Origin: Halomonas sp. GD1P12
GTDB lineage: Bacteria > Pseudomonadota > Gammaproteobacteria > Pseudomonadales > Halomonadaceae
Direction: 5' to 3'
DNA: 64,000 nt
Assembly: GCF_025725645.1 (NCBI RefSeq)
Contig: NZ_CP107007.1
Span: 1,922,001-1,986,000 of the forward strand
Below the pieces are notes generated by a model. It did no database searches. It worked only from the letters and a program-made list of their open reading frames with translations, and was not told where the DNA came from. A program made the translations under genes and the position numbers. Positions 18,953 through 29,059 of the stretch are shown piece by piece. Each line of letters begins with the position of its first letter. The stretch's first letter is position 1.

Positions 18953-19567
18953 TTAGCCGCGGCGCTTTTGCTGGCGCTCGCGGTTGTTGGCCTTGGCGCG
19001 GTCACTTTTGCGCAGCATTACCCAGGTCGCCCCGAGCCCCCCGTCGGAAGACTGCGCCGAAACGTATGCCTGCACCTCGTCGAACTGGCAAAGCCACTTG
19101 GCCAGATACGAGCGCAGCACGTTGGCGGGGCTGTCGATCTCACGCCCGCGGCCGTGAACGATCATCACCGAGCGCAGATCATGACCAAAAGCGTCCTGGA
19201 TAAAGGGAAAGAGCATCCGCCGGCACTCGGCGAGCGGGCGCCTGAGCAGGTGGAGCTGCGCCTGAACGGGGTAGCCGCCGTGCTTGAGTTTATCGACCAC
19301 GCCCTGCTGGATACCCTCGCGGCGGTACTCGAGCGGGTCGAACGGCGGCAATAGATCGACGAAGTCGTCGGACAGAAAGTTGTTCTGATCAATAGCCGCC
19401 TCGGCGCTTTCTCGCCGGGCCAGCTGCGCCTCGGAGGGCCTGGAGCGCCGGTCGCCCGTATCCGCCCGGCGGCCCTTCGCCAGGGGTTTCACATCACCGA
19501 CAAAAGCGCGAAAATCCATGTCTTCACGAAAGTCTTCACGAAAATCATCACGAAGTGGCTGATTCAT
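18953..19567 (-). CDS. smrA: Smr-domain protein, SmrA-type
   Basis: A 204-residue protein with a C-terminal Smr (small MutS-related) domain, a fold found in nicking endonucleases and in ribosome-rescue nucleases. The domain (about 95-195) shows AQLHLLRRPLAECRRML, VMIVHGRGRE and the end VQAYVSAQSSDGGLGATWVMLRKS, which align with SmrA (YdaL) rather than SmrB: the first motif is LHLL instead of the SmrB DLHG. The N-terminal part is charged and probably disordered, with a DDFREDFRED repeat near the start. Function in cells is not established. It converges on the cysI operon terminator. Confidence 0.85.
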   Translation of the reverse strand: MNQPLRDDFREDFREDMDFRAFVGDVKPLAKGRRADTGDRRSRPSEAQLARRESAEAAIDQNNFLSDDFVDLLPPFDPLEYRREGIQQGVVDKLKHGGYPVQAQLHLLRRPLAECRRMLFPFIQDAFGHDLRSVMIVHGRGREIDSPANVLRSYLAKWLCQFDEVQAYVSAQSSDGGLGATWVMLRKSDRAKANNRERQQKRRG

Positions 19568-19717
19568 GGCGGGCTCCTCGGAGTGGGTGCAATCGATATC
19601 CTGGCATAAAGCGGCGCCGGGCTTAAGGGCTCTCTTTTCAAGACTCTCTTTTCATGGGCTATCTTGCATGACACGTTTTGCATCATGCAGGGACGGCGGA
19701 CACTACAAGGATAGAAC

Positions 19718-21308
<1,591 letters not shown>

Positions 21309-21379
21309 CCGGCTCGATGAAAAAACGACGACACCGATCAAAATAACGACACTCAACCACGCTTCAGGGAGCAGCGATC

Positions 21380-22024
21380 ATGAACCGTAATATTGCCGAT
21401 GTTCGGCGTGACTACGAAGGCGGGCTGTTGGAAGAAGCCGCCATGCCGGACGATCCCTTCACGCTTTTCGACCAGTGGTTTGAAGCCGCTCTCGAAAGCG
21501 ATGGCCAGGACGCCAACGCCATGACGCTGGCCACCGCCGACAGCCAGGGCCGTCCTCACGCCCGCGTGGTGCTGTTAAAAGGTGTTGATGCCCAAGGGTT
21601 GACGTTTTACACCAACTACCACAGCCATAAGGGTAGCGAGCTTGCCAACGTGCCCTTCGCGGCGGCAACGTTCTGGTGGCCGGGGCTTTCTCGCCAGGTA
21701 CGGGTCGAGGGCGCAGTCGAGCAAGTCGCGCCTGAAGAGTCCGACGCCTACTTTCAGAGCCGGCCGCGAGGTAGTCAGCTGGGCGCCTGGATCGCGACCC
21801 AAAGCGTGGTGATCCCGGATCGCAAATGGATCGAGGAGCGCCAGGTACGTTTTGAGCATGCCTACGATGGCCAAACGATACCGCGGCCGATCCACTGGGG
21901 CGGCTATCGCATCAAGCCGGACATGATCGAGTTCTGGCAGGGCCAACCCAGCCGCCTGCACGATCGGATACGCTTCGAGCGCCAGGACGACGGCCCCTGG
22001 AGCCGCTTTCGCCTCGCGCCTTGA
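21380..22024 (+). CDS. pdxH: Pyridoxamine 5'-phosphate oxidase
   Basis: PdxH oxidises pyridoxine or pyridoxamine phosphate to PLP with FMN and oxygen. At 214 residues it is full length. Family blocks are visible: NAMTLATADSQGRPHARVVLLKGVD (about 51-75), FYTNYHSHKGSELANVPFAA (about 80-99), the SRPRGSQLGAWIATQS segment, and the C-terminal WGGYRIKPDMIEFWQG...RLHDRIRF that binds substrate and FMN. It follows DUF2069 after 71 bases and ends at a shared terminator. Confidence 0.96.
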   Translation: MNRNIADVRRDYEGGLLEEAAMPDDPFTLFDQWFEAALESDGQDANAMTLATADSQGRPHARVVLLKGVDAQGLTFYTNYHSHKGSELANVPFAAATFWWPGLSRQVRVEGAVEQVAPEESDAYFQSRPRGSQLGAWIATQSVVIPDRKWIEERQVRFEHAYDGQTIPRPIHWGGYRIKPDMIEFWQGQPSRLHDRIRFERQDDGPWSRFRLAP

Positions 22025-22037
22025 TACCCGCATCGAC

Positions 22038-22076
22038 AAACGCCCCTGCCCGCCTTGGGCTGCCAGGGGCGTTTTT
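22038..22076. terminator. Bidirectional terminator between pdxH and the PatZ-type gene
   Basis: AAACGCCCCTG (22038-22048) pairs with CAGGGGCGTTT (22064-22074), with T on the plus side and A on the other side of the stem, so it can serve both convergent genes. Confidence 0.88.
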
Positions 22077-22084
22077 GATGCAGC

Positions 22085-24832
22085 TCAATCCGGCAGGCTT
22101 TCAAGGCGATGGCGCTGCCAATCGCTGTCCGGCTCGTTGAGGCGAAGGACGGCGTCGATCACCTGCTCGTCCATGTTGTAGCGGCTGGTGAACCCCAGAT
22201 GTTTCATCAGCGCGCGCATCGGATGATTATCCATCATGATCTTGCCGATCATTTCGATGGTGCCCACGCTCTTGCAGTAGCTGATCATTTTTTCCATCAA
22301 TAGCTTACCGATTCCCAGCCCCTGCAGATCGTCACGCACGATGATCGAGAACTCGGTCCGCAGGTTGTCGGCGTCGTTGTAGACCCGTACCACCCCCAGC
22401 ATCTCCTTGCTACCGTCATCGTGCTGGTGCTCGGCGATGAACGCCATCTGGCGGTCGTAGTTGATGTGCGAAAGGATCGACAGATCTCGCTGGGACAGGT
22501 TCGACTTGTTGTGGAAGTAGCGAAACCGGATGCTCTCCTCGGAAAGCCGAGTGTGAAAGCGGGTAATCAGCGGCGCATCCTCGGCGCGAATCGGGCGCAC
22601 CTCGACCTGCCAACCGTTTTTGAGCGTGACCCACTCACGAAGCTCCTCCGGATACGGCATGATCGCAAAGCGCGCCGGCGGGCCCAGATCCATGGCGAAA
22701 TCGACCGCGAGCAGCCCATCGCGGTTCAACAAAAGCGGATTGAGCTCGAGCCCGCGCAGATCAACCAGATCCGAAGCCATCTGCGAAAGCTTGACCAGCA
22801 ACTGGCAGAGCCGCTCGATATCGCGCTCCGCCTCGCCCGAGTGTTCGCGAATCAGCGAGGCGGCGTGGGTGCGCCCCACCATGTCCGCGGCGAGGCTCAT
22901 GTTGAGCGGCGGCAGCGCCACCTGGCGATCCGCCAACACGTTCACCTTGTAGCCGCCGATACCGAACACGATCAAGGGGCCGAACACCGGATCACGGGTG
23001 ATGCCCGCACAGATCTGCATCGAGTGTTTGCCGCGCTGCATGGGCTGCAGGCAGTACTCCTGGATGGTGTACTCGGGAAACTTCTCGCGCACCTTGTCGC
23101 CCAGACGCTGAACGCCTTCGGCGACCTGGCTTGGGGTGACCAGATCCTGCAGCAGCCCGGCAGAAATCTTGTGCGGGTGGCGGCGGTAACGGTACGGGTG
23201 GCAGTTGCCATCGTGTACCACCTTTAGAGCCTTGGGGCCGGCGAAGTGCCCCTGCTCCTTGAGCGCATCGCTCGGGTTTTGCAAATAGACGCTCGGCGCG
23301 GTGGGGATACCGTAGGCCTCGAGCACTGTCGCGGTTTCCGAGTGGGTGAGCGTGTAGCGGCGCTGTTCCTTGGCTTTCGCGATCAGTTCCCGGCAGGCCT
23401 GACGGTCAGCGGCGCGAGTGTCGAAGGTCAAACTGGGCGGAATCTCGTGCAAAAGCGCCTGTACCCGCTGGTAGTCGACCATGTGCATGAACGCCTTGAC
23501 CGCTTTTTCCGGCGAAATATAGGTAGGAATACCCGCGGCGCTAAACGTGCTTCTCGCTTTGAGCGCCTCCTTGAGGCCCATCCAACTGGTCAGCAGGTTA
23601 CGCTTGAAGCGTTTGCGGCTGTCGATCAGCGCCTGGGCGGTTTCGACCGACGGCGCCAGGCGGGTCGGCGCATGGACGACCAGTACCGCGTCCACGTTAG
23701 GGTCGGCGGTGACGATCTCCAGTGCCTCGACGAAGCGCCTGGGGGTGGCGTTGCCGCCCAGATCCACCGGGTTCTCGCCGGGCTTGCTGCGATCGACCTT
23801 ACGCTCGGTCAGCGCGGCCTGGGTTTCATCGCTAAAGCGTGCGAGTGTGCCGCCGGCGCTGATGAGCTTGTCGATGGCGAGCATCGCCGGGCCAAGGCCG
23901 TTGGAGACCACCGCAAGGCGGTCGCCGCGCAGCGGGCGCATGCGTGAAAGCGTCTCCAGCGCGTCGAAGAGCTCGTCGGAATCGTTGACGCGCACGACGC
24001 CGGCACGGGCGAAGGCAGCATCGAACACCACGTCCCGGTGGGTGATACCCGGCGTCGGCGCCATACCGGAGATATCCGACTCCGGCGTGCGCCCGCTTTT
24101 GATCGCCAGCACCAACCGGTTACGCGAGGCGTCGCGTACCGACGTCATGAAGTGCTGCGCGTCCTTGATACGCTCCAGGTGGAGCAAGATGGCCTGGGCC
24201 GGCGAGAACTGGTTCACGTAGTCGATCAGATCCGGCAGCAGCACATCGACGCTATCACCCACGCTGATCAGGTGAGAAAAGCCTACTTCGCGCCCCGCCG
24301 CCCAGTCGATCATGGCGTTAGCGAGCATCCCGGACTGGCCCAGATACGCCACCCGCCCGGGCTTGACCGGCTGGCTGGCGTAGGAGGCGTTGAGCTTTTT
24401 GCTGGGCACGATCAGCCCCATGCACTCCGGGCCCAGCACGCGAATGCCCGAGACACGAGCGGCCTGAAGCATTTGCTCTCGAATCGAGCCTTCGCTGCCC
24501 TGCTCGCGATCGAGATACGCCCCGCCCGAGAGTACCAGCGCCGCCTTGACGCCCTTGCGACCGAGCTTTTCGATGAGCCCGGGCGCCCCTTCCACCGGCG
24601 AGCAGATCACCGCAAGCCCCGGCGGCTCGGGAAGCTCATCGACGCCTTTGAAACAGGGAACGCCGAAAACCTCGTCGTAGCCTTTTAAATTGACCGCCCA
24701 AAGTTTACCTTTGAACCCACCCTCCTGAAGATTGCCGAGCACCAGCCCGCCCAGAGACTCCGGCTTTTCAGAGGCGCCAAAGACGGCGATCGTTTGCGGC
24801 TCGAAAAAGTGATGTAAAAAGCGGGTGCTCAC
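22085..24832 (-). CDS. patZ: Protein lysine acetyltransferase, PatZ-type (acyl-CoA synthetase-like + GNAT)
   Basis: A 915-residue cytoplasmic enzyme with the PatZ/Pka (YfiQ) architecture. The N-terminal CoA-binding and ligase-like domains (FFEPQTIAVFGASEKPESLGG at 9-29; GPECMGLI) resemble ADP-forming acetyl-CoA synthetase, then an ATP-grasp region spans roughly 490-720. A C-terminal GNAT domain (about 745-890) has the acetyl-CoA loop RDDLQGLGIGKLL. Such enzymes acetylate lysines, the classical target being the SGK motif of acyl-CoA synthetases; prpE in this window carries that motif. It is divergent from a histone-deacetylase-family gene across a 99-base gap, a possible writer-eraser pair. 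Confidence 0.92.
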   Translation of the reverse strand: MSTRFLHHFFEPQTIAVFGASEKPESLGGLVLGNLQEGGFKGKLWAVNLKGYDEVFGVPCFKGVDELPEPPGLAVICSPVEGAPGLIEKLGRKGVKAALVLSGGAYLDREQGSEGSIREQMLQAARVSGIRVLGPECMGLIVPSKKLNASYASQPVKPGRVAYLGQSGMLANAMIDWAAGREVGFSHLISVGDSVDVLLPDLIDYVNQFSPAQAILLHLERIKDAQHFMTSVRDASRNRLVLAIKSGRTPESDISGMAPTPGITHRDVVFDAAFARAGVVRVNDSDELFDALETLSRMRPLRGDRLAVVSNGLGPAMLAIDKLISAGGTLARFSDETQAALTERKVDRSKPGENPVDLGGNATPRRFVEALEIVTADPNVDAVLVVHAPTRLAPSVETAQALIDSRKRFKRNLLTSWMGLKEALKARSTFSAAGIPTYISPEKAVKAFMHMVDYQRVQALLHEIPPSLTFDTRAADRQACRELIAKAKEQRRYTLTHSETATVLEAYGIPTAPSVYLQNPSDALKEQGHFAGPKALKVVHDGNCHPYRYRRHPHKISAGLLQDLVTPSQVAEGVQRLGDKVREKFPEYTIQEYCLQPMQRGKHSMQICAGITRDPVFGPLIVFGIGGYKVNVLADRQVALPPLNMSLAADMVGRTHAASLIREHSGEAERDIERLCQLLVKLSQMASDLVDLRGLELNPLLLNRDGLLAVDFAMDLGPPARFAIMPYPEELREWVTLKNGWQVEVRPIRAEDAPLITRFHTRLSEESIRFRYFHNKSNLSQRDLSILSHINYDRQMAFIAEHQHDDGSKEMLGVVRVYNDADNLRTEFSIIVRDDLQGLGIGKLLMEKMISYCKSVGTIEMIGKIMMDNHPMRALMKHLGFTSRYNMDEQVIDAVLRLNEPDSDWQRHRLESLPD

Positions 24833-24931
24833 GAACGCATCTCCTGGGGGTATTTCATGTACGACTTATGATCAGTGTCGCGCACGCACTCATAGCGATT
24901 AAGGTAGCCTGACATTGAATGGAGCGCCTGC

Positions 24932-25885
24932 ATGATTACCGCCTACCTTACCCATCCCGACTGCGTGTTGCACCACATGGGCCCGGACCACCCGGAAAGC
25001 CCTGCGCGGCTCGAGGCCATACGGGCGCGCCTGTCGCTGGATGGGCTCTTGCAGCAAACCATGCAGGGCGAAGCCAGGGAAGTCGAGCCGGCAGCGCTTG
25101 CGCGGGTTCACGCAAAGCGCCATCTCGAGGCGCTGGAGCGCTGCCTCCCCGAGCAAGGCCTCACATCGCTCGATAGCGACACGCTGATGAACCCGGATAC
25201 GCTTAGAGCCGCCCGGGTGGCGGCGGGCGCGGTGGTCAAGGGCATCGACCAGGTGTTCAAGCGTCAGGCCGACAACGTGTTCTGCGCCGTGCGCCCGCCG
25301 GGCCACCACGCCGAGACCGCCGACGCCATGGGATTTTGCTTTTACAACAACGTCGCCGTTGGCGCGGCCCACGCCCGCGAACATTACGGCGCAAAGCGCG
25401 TCGCGATTCTGGATTTCGACGTTCACCAGTGCAACGGCACCATCGATATCTTCAAAAACGACCCAGACGTGTTGATCTGCACAAGCTACCAGTTTCCCTT
25501 CTACCCCTGGCGCTATCTCAAAAGCGAGTGGCCGAATGTAGTCAATACGCCGCTGGAGGCAGGGACCAAAAGCGCAGGCTTTCGATCGGCCGTCGAGCAG
25601 CAATGGCTGCCCGCGCTTCACGACTTCAAGCCGGATCTGGTACTGCTCTCCACCGGTTTTGATGCCCACCGCGACGACCCCATGGGCGAGCTCGAGCTCG
25701 AGGATGAGGATTACTACTGGATCACGTGCCAGGCCATGGAGATTGCAAAACTCTACGCTGAAAACCGACTGGTGTCTGTTCTCGAGGGCGGCTACAACCC
25801 GAAGTCGTTGGCCAGCGGCTGCAGCGCGCATCTCAAGGCACTATTGGGTCTGCCTTTCGAGGCCGCCCCCGGGGCTAGCGCATGA
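24932..25885 (+). CDS. Histone deacetylase family protein
   Basis: A 317-residue arginase/deacetylase-fold hydrolase. The catalytic His pair is in RPPGHHA (His125, His126), and zinc ligands are Asp163 and His165 in DFDVHQCNGT and Asp244 in GFDAH. The usual DVHHGNGT is altered to DVHQCNGT, so the position after the zinc histidine is Gln and the next is Cys; the ligands themselves are kept. Bacterial members hydrolyse acetyl-lysine, acetylpolyamines or other amides, so protein deacetylation is not certain. Divergence from the PatZ-type acetyltransferase favours a role in reversible acetylation. It starts at 24932 behind GGAGCG. Confidence 0.88.
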   Translation: MITAYLTHPDCVLHHMGPDHPESPARLEAIRARLSLDGLLQQTMQGEAREVEPAALARVHAKRHLEALERCLPEQGLTSLDSDTLMNPDTLRAARVAAGAVVKGIDQVFKRQADNVFCAVRPPGHHAETADAMGFCFYNNVAVGAAHAREHYGAKRVAILDFDVHQCNGTIDIFKNDPDVLICTSYQFPFYPWRYLKSEWPNVVNTPLEAGTKSAGFRSAVEQQWLPALHDFKPDLVLLSTGFDAHRDDPMGELELEDEDYYWITCQAMEIAKLYAENRLVSVLEGGYNPKSLASGCSAHLKALLGLPFEAAPGASA

Positions 25886-25976
25886 AAGACCGTGCATGGA
25901 AACGGTATAAAAGGCAATCGTGTTAACATGGCGCCTTGATCATGGTAACGACAGGCAAACAGGACGGCGCTGATTC

Positions 25977-26609
25977 ATGACCGAGACGTATGACGAGCAC
26001 GCGGCCTTAAGGATCGCATCGGGGCGCAAGGAGTTCGTCGAGCCGCTGCGCCTTGGCGCCAGGCTCAAGGAGATTCGCCTGGCCAATACCTGGACACTCG
26101 AAGACGTCAGCCGTCGCACTGGCATCGCCCGCTCGACGCTATCAAAAATCGAAAACGACCAGGTCTCGCCGACGTTTAGCGTCGTCCAGAAACTCACCTC
26201 CGGGCTTGCCATCGACCTGCCCCAACTATTCACCCCGCCCAAGCGCGAACATTACACCATGGGCCGGCGTGACTTGACGCCCAAGGGTAAAGGACAGCTT
26301 CACCCTACCCCGACTTATGAACACGAGCTTTTGGGCCACCAGTTGGCGCAAAAGCGCATGATACCTTTCAAGACGGTCGTGCGGGCGCGGAGTTTCGAGG
26401 CGTACCAGCAGTGGGTACGCCATGACGGTGAAGAGTTTTTGATGGTGCTGGAAGGCGACATACTGCTCTACAGCGAGTTCTACGCCCCGCAGGCGCTCAC
26501 CGAGGGCGACAGCATCTACTTCGACAGCGACATGGGCCACGCGCTGGTATCGACCAGTGTCGAGGATGCGGTGGTATTGTCCGTATGTACGCGGGGCGAC
26601 TTGATCTAG
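25977..26609 (+). CDS. XRE-family regulator with C-terminal cupin
   Basis: A 210-residue transcription regulator. A Cro/C1-type helix-turn-helix occupies about residues 25-80 (LGARLKEIRLANTWTLEDVSRRTGIARSTLSKIE), and a cupin sensor domain lies at about 135-208 (RHDGEEFLMVLEGDILL; EGDSIYFDSDMGHALVS). This type often controls nearby catabolic or amine-metabolism genes in response to a small ligand. It follows the deacetylase-family gene in the same direction after 91 bases and could regulate it, but neither ligand nor operator is evident. Confidence 0.88.
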   Translation: MTETYDEHAALRIASGRKEFVEPLRLGARLKEIRLANTWTLEDVSRRTGIARSTLSKIENDQVSPTFSVVQKLTSGLAIDLPQLFTPPKREHYTMGRRDLTPKGKGQLHPTPTYEHELLGHQLAQKRMIPFKTVVRARSFEAYQQWVRHDGEEFLMVLEGDILLYSEFYAPQALTEGDSIYFDSDMGHALVSTSVEDAVVLSVCTRGDLI

Positions 26610-26618
26610 CCCCGGCTC

Positions 26619-26969
26619 TCAAAGGCAGTTGGTCGGTTTGGGGAGCCCGGCCAAGCGCGCCACGCGCCGCGCCGGACTTTCCGGGAACAGCGACATCAAA
26701 TAAAGCGAATTGCCCTTCTCTTCACCCAGCGCCTGGCGCGTGGCCTTGACCAGCGCACGCATGGCCGGTGCCATCTCAAAACGAGCGTAGAATTCCCGCA
26801 CGACGGCAATGATTTCCCAATGTGCCGGCGTCAACGCCAACCCTTCATCACGCGCCAACGCCTCGGCAACCTCATTACTCCATGACTCTTGATCTACCAG
26901 ATATCCCTCAGGATCCAGTTTCAGATTTTCGTTGCAATCAAGATAACGGTATAAATTTTCATCTTTCAT
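26619..26969 (-). CDS. tusE: Sulfurtransferase TusE (DsrC family)
   Basis: TusE takes persulfide sulfur from TusD and passes it to MnmA for 2-thiolation of tRNA wobble uridine. This 116-residue protein has the DsrC fold and the essential C-terminal tail with Cys115 in KPTNCL. Conserved stretches are LDPEGYLVDQESWSNEVAEALA and the HWEIIAVVREFYARF helix. It is last in tusDCBE, one base after tusB. Oxidative-sulfur DsrC proteins usually have a second tail Cys about ten residues earlier; none is seen, fitting TusE. Confidence 0.93.
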   Translation of the reverse strand: MKDENLYRYLDCNENLKLDPEGYLVDQESWSNEVAEALARDEGLALTPAHWEIIAVVREFYARFEMAPAMRALVKATRQALGEEKGNSLYLMSLFPESPARRVARLAGLPKPTNCL

Positions 26970-26970
26970 A

Positions 26971-27258
26971 TCAATACCAGGTCACACACTGTTCATGGCG
27001 CTCCGAGAGCGCTAAAAATCCTGCCATGTCCACTATGGAAAACGTCTGCCGCTTGGCGACATCAATGAGCCCTCGTGACGCCAGGTCTTCCTGGAGTAAA
27101 TATACCCGGCCCTTGCACTGCTCGAACCCTGTCCACTCAGGCTTCAGGCACGCCTGAACGGCTTTTTCGATCAGCACGACCTCGTCGCTTTTGGCGACCA
27201 CGCGCAGCATGTTCGTTGCGCAATTCGCATCGACCCGCTGATTCAAGATATGCAGCAT
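26971..27258 (-). CDS. tusB: Sulfur relay protein TusB (DsrH family)
   Basis: A 95-residue subunit of the TusBCD complex in the tRNA thiolation relay. It begins MLHILNQ as is typical and ends with the family's aromatic WY. It is placed between tusC and tusE on the same strand, with 25 bases to tusC and one to tusE. Sequence conservation in this family is low, so the assignment relies on size, start, and position in the operon. Confidence 0.88.
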   Translation of the reverse strand: MLHILNQRVDANCATNMLRVVAKSDEVVLIEKAVQACLKPEWTGFEQCKGRVYLLQEDLASRGLIDVAKRQTFSIVDMAGFLALSERHEQCVTWY

Positions 27259-27283
27259 GCGTCCTCTTTAATATCGGCAACCA

Positions 27284-27649
27284 TCAGAAATGAAGAACGT
27301 CTCGCGCGCGCTGATAAAGCGCGGCCAGCTCGCTTTCAGAAATCACGCGCGCGGCATCGATCAGCAGACCGGCGTCGAGCCCTTGCTCTACCAGGCTGCT
27401 TTCGGGCACCAGCAGTTCCTCGATATCGTACATCTCTAACATCTCGAGCGTGGGTAGCACGGCCTTCTGCCCCGGCGCACCGGCCTGTTGCGATTTCAGT
27501 AGTGCCAAAGCGCCCTCGCCGGCGAATAAAAGCGTGACCGGCTCACCGAACGCCGCGGCCACCAGCGCCACGTCAAGGCCTTCTCTGAGCGCGTTGGACG
27601 CAAAGGGGGCGCTTCTTAGCGTAATCAGGCGGGCGGGGTGCTCGGTCAT
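27284..27649 (-). CDS. tusC: Sulfur relay protein TusC (DsrF family)
   Basis: A 121-residue subunit of TusBCD. Family traits are RSAPFASNALREGLDVALVAAAFGEPVTLLF near the N terminus, matching the DsrE/F fold, and a C-terminal LYQRARDVLHF. TusC has no catalytic cysteine and none is seen here. It is 49 bases after tusD and 25 before tusB. Confidence 0.9.
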   Translation of the reverse strand: MTEHPARLITLRSAPFASNALREGLDVALVAAAFGEPVTLLFAGEGALALLKSQQAGAPGQKAVLPTLEMLEMYDIEELLVPESSLVEQGLDAGLLIDAARVISESELAALYQRARDVLHF

Positions 27650-27698
27650 CGTTTGCCTCGAGTGGAGAGTTCGGGAATCACGCTCGGGGAGTGAAGCG

Positions 27699-28088
27699 TC
27701 AGGCGAAGGTAATGAATCGGTCGCAGCTTTTTTGCAGCGTCAAAAGCTGGCCCAGCCCCGTGAGCTCGAAGGGCGCTTCAAGCGTGTGCTGGGTCAGACC
27801 ATGGCGTTTGGCCTCGGCTCGGTCGAGCACGCCTCGGCGAAGCGACGCCGCCACGCATACGTCAAGCGCCGTGGCGTGATCACGATTGAGCGCTGCCCAC
27901 GCCTCTCTTAAATTAAGCTCATCCTGGGGCGGGCTCATTAGCGACGAGGCATTGTGCACGCCATCCTGATAGAAAAACACGCCGATTAGCGTGTGGCCCC
28001 TGTCGATTACGGCGTGGGCGAAGCGTAGCGCCGAATGCGGTGCCGGGCTCGTATAGGGTGCGCCGGTCACCAGTAGTCCGTATTTCAT
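27699..28088 (-). CDS. tusD: Sulfurtransferase TusD (DsrE family)
   Basis: The sulfur-carrying subunit of TusBCD, 129 residues. It starts with MKYGLLVTGAPYTS and carries the active cysteine at position 78 (LDVCVAASLRRG), the same position as in E. coli TusD. The segment VFFYQDGVHNAS is also characteristic. It is the first gene of tusDCBE. The complex receives sulfur from TusA and hands it to TusE. Confidence 0.94.
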   Translation of the reverse strand: MKYGLLVTGAPYTSPAPHSALRFAHAVIDRGHTLIGVFFYQDGVHNASSLMSPPQDELNLREAWAALNRDHATALDVCVAASLRRGVLDRAEAKRHGLTQHTLEAPFELTGLGQLLTLQKSCDRFITFA

Positions 28089-28119
28089 TTCGCTCTCGTT
28101 GCGGGCATGAACTGCCTAT

Positions 28120-28150
28120 AAAAAAACAGACCCTACCGAAGTAGGGTCTG
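28120..28150 (-). terminator. Terminator of yccA, upstream of tusD
   Basis: CAGACCCTAC and GTAGGGTCTG form a 10-base stem around CGAA. Read on the minus strand it is followed by seven T. It separates yccA from tusDCBE. Confidence 0.88.
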
Positions 28151-28175
28151 TTTGGGTAGCGGGTCGACCAAAAAA

Positions 28176-28856
28176 TCAGTCGCTGCTCATGATGCCCAGA
28201 ATGGAGAGAAGGCTTACGAACAGGTTGTAAATGGAGACATAGAGCGTAACGGTCGCCAGAATGTAGTTGGTTTCGCCCGCGCGGTGAACGATCTCGCTGG
28301 TCTGGTACAAAATCGCCGCCGAGGCGAAAAGTACGAAACCGGCAGAAACCATCAATGACAGCGCCGGAATTTGGAAGATCAGTCCAGCCACCATGGCCAG
28401 GATCAGCACGATGGCGCCCGCCATCAGGAAGTTGCCAAGGAAGCTGAAGTCCTTTTTGGTCATCAGCGCGACGGCGGAAAGACCGATGAAGGTCAGGCCG
28501 GTCATGGCCAGCGCGTTCATGATCAGCGCACCGCCGTTGGGCAGCGTCAGATAGGCCGAGATGATCGGGCCAAGGGTAAAGCCCATGAAACCGGTGAAGG
28601 CAAACGTGGCCAGAAGCCCAGCGGCGGAGTTGGCGGTTTTATGCACCAAAAACATCAGCCCATAAGCGCCGATGAAGAAGACGAAAATGTTCATCTGCTG
28701 TACGCCGAGCGCGACAGAAGCGCCAGCGGTAACGGCCGAGAACAGCAGCGTCATGGCCAAAAGTGCGTAGGTATTACGCAGTACCTTGTTGGCTCTAGCG
28801 CCGCTAACCGCCTGATCCTGCTGCGGTCGTACGGTGTGCGAATCGTTGAACGCCAT
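28176..28856 (-). CDS. yccA: Bax inhibitor-1/YccA family membrane protein
   Basis: A 226-residue inner-membrane protein with seven predicted helices. In E. coli YccA is a substrate and modulator of the FtsH protease and protects SecY when translocons jam. The N terminus (VLRNTYALLAMTLLFSAVTA) and the LGPIISAYLTLPNGGALIMNAL segment are typical, and the C terminus ending in an aspartate-bearing ILGIMSSD fits the BI-1 family. I use the ATG at 28856 with GGGAG nine bases upstream; a longer frame from 28895 lacks support. It has its own terminator, and tus genes follow downstream, as near yccA in E. coli. Confidence 0.9.
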   Translation of the reverse strand: MAFNDSHTVRPQQDQAVSGARANKVLRNTYALLAMTLLFSAVTAGASVALGVQQMNIFVFFIGAYGLMFLVHKTANSAAGLLATFAFTGFMGFTLGPIISAYLTLPNGGALIMNALAMTGLTFIGLSAVALMTKKDFSFLGNFLMAGAIVLILAMVAGLIFQIPALSLMVSAGFVLFASAAILYQTSEIVHRAGETNYILATVTLYVSIYNLFVSLLSILGIMSSD

Positions 28857-29008
28857 GGTTATAAACTCCCTGGTAGTCGTACTAACAACGGACAAGCATG
28901 CCGTGACGTAGTTCCCGGTGCAAGCCCTTCAAATTCAAAAAAAGCTCATCGTTGGACGAAGATTCAACGCAATGTGTCTATGCTAACTTAATGGATATAC
29001 CACGCCCC

Positions 29009-29028
29009 GAATAAATGAGAGTTTATTC
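29009..29028. promoter_or_regulatory. Short inverted repeat in the leader of the exported hydrolase gene
   Basis: GAATAAA (29009-29015) and TTTATTC (29022-29028) flank TGAGAG, about 30 bases before the start at 29060. It could be a leader hairpin or an operator half-site pair. The repeat is short, so chance is possible. Confidence 0.25.
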
Positions 29029-29059
29029 GCTCTACTTACACCTGATAAAAGGAGTCACC

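Noticed and set aside
24899-25831. 310-codon frame antisense to the deacetylase-family gene
   Set aside because: The sense strand carries clear catalytic motifs; the antisense frame has none.
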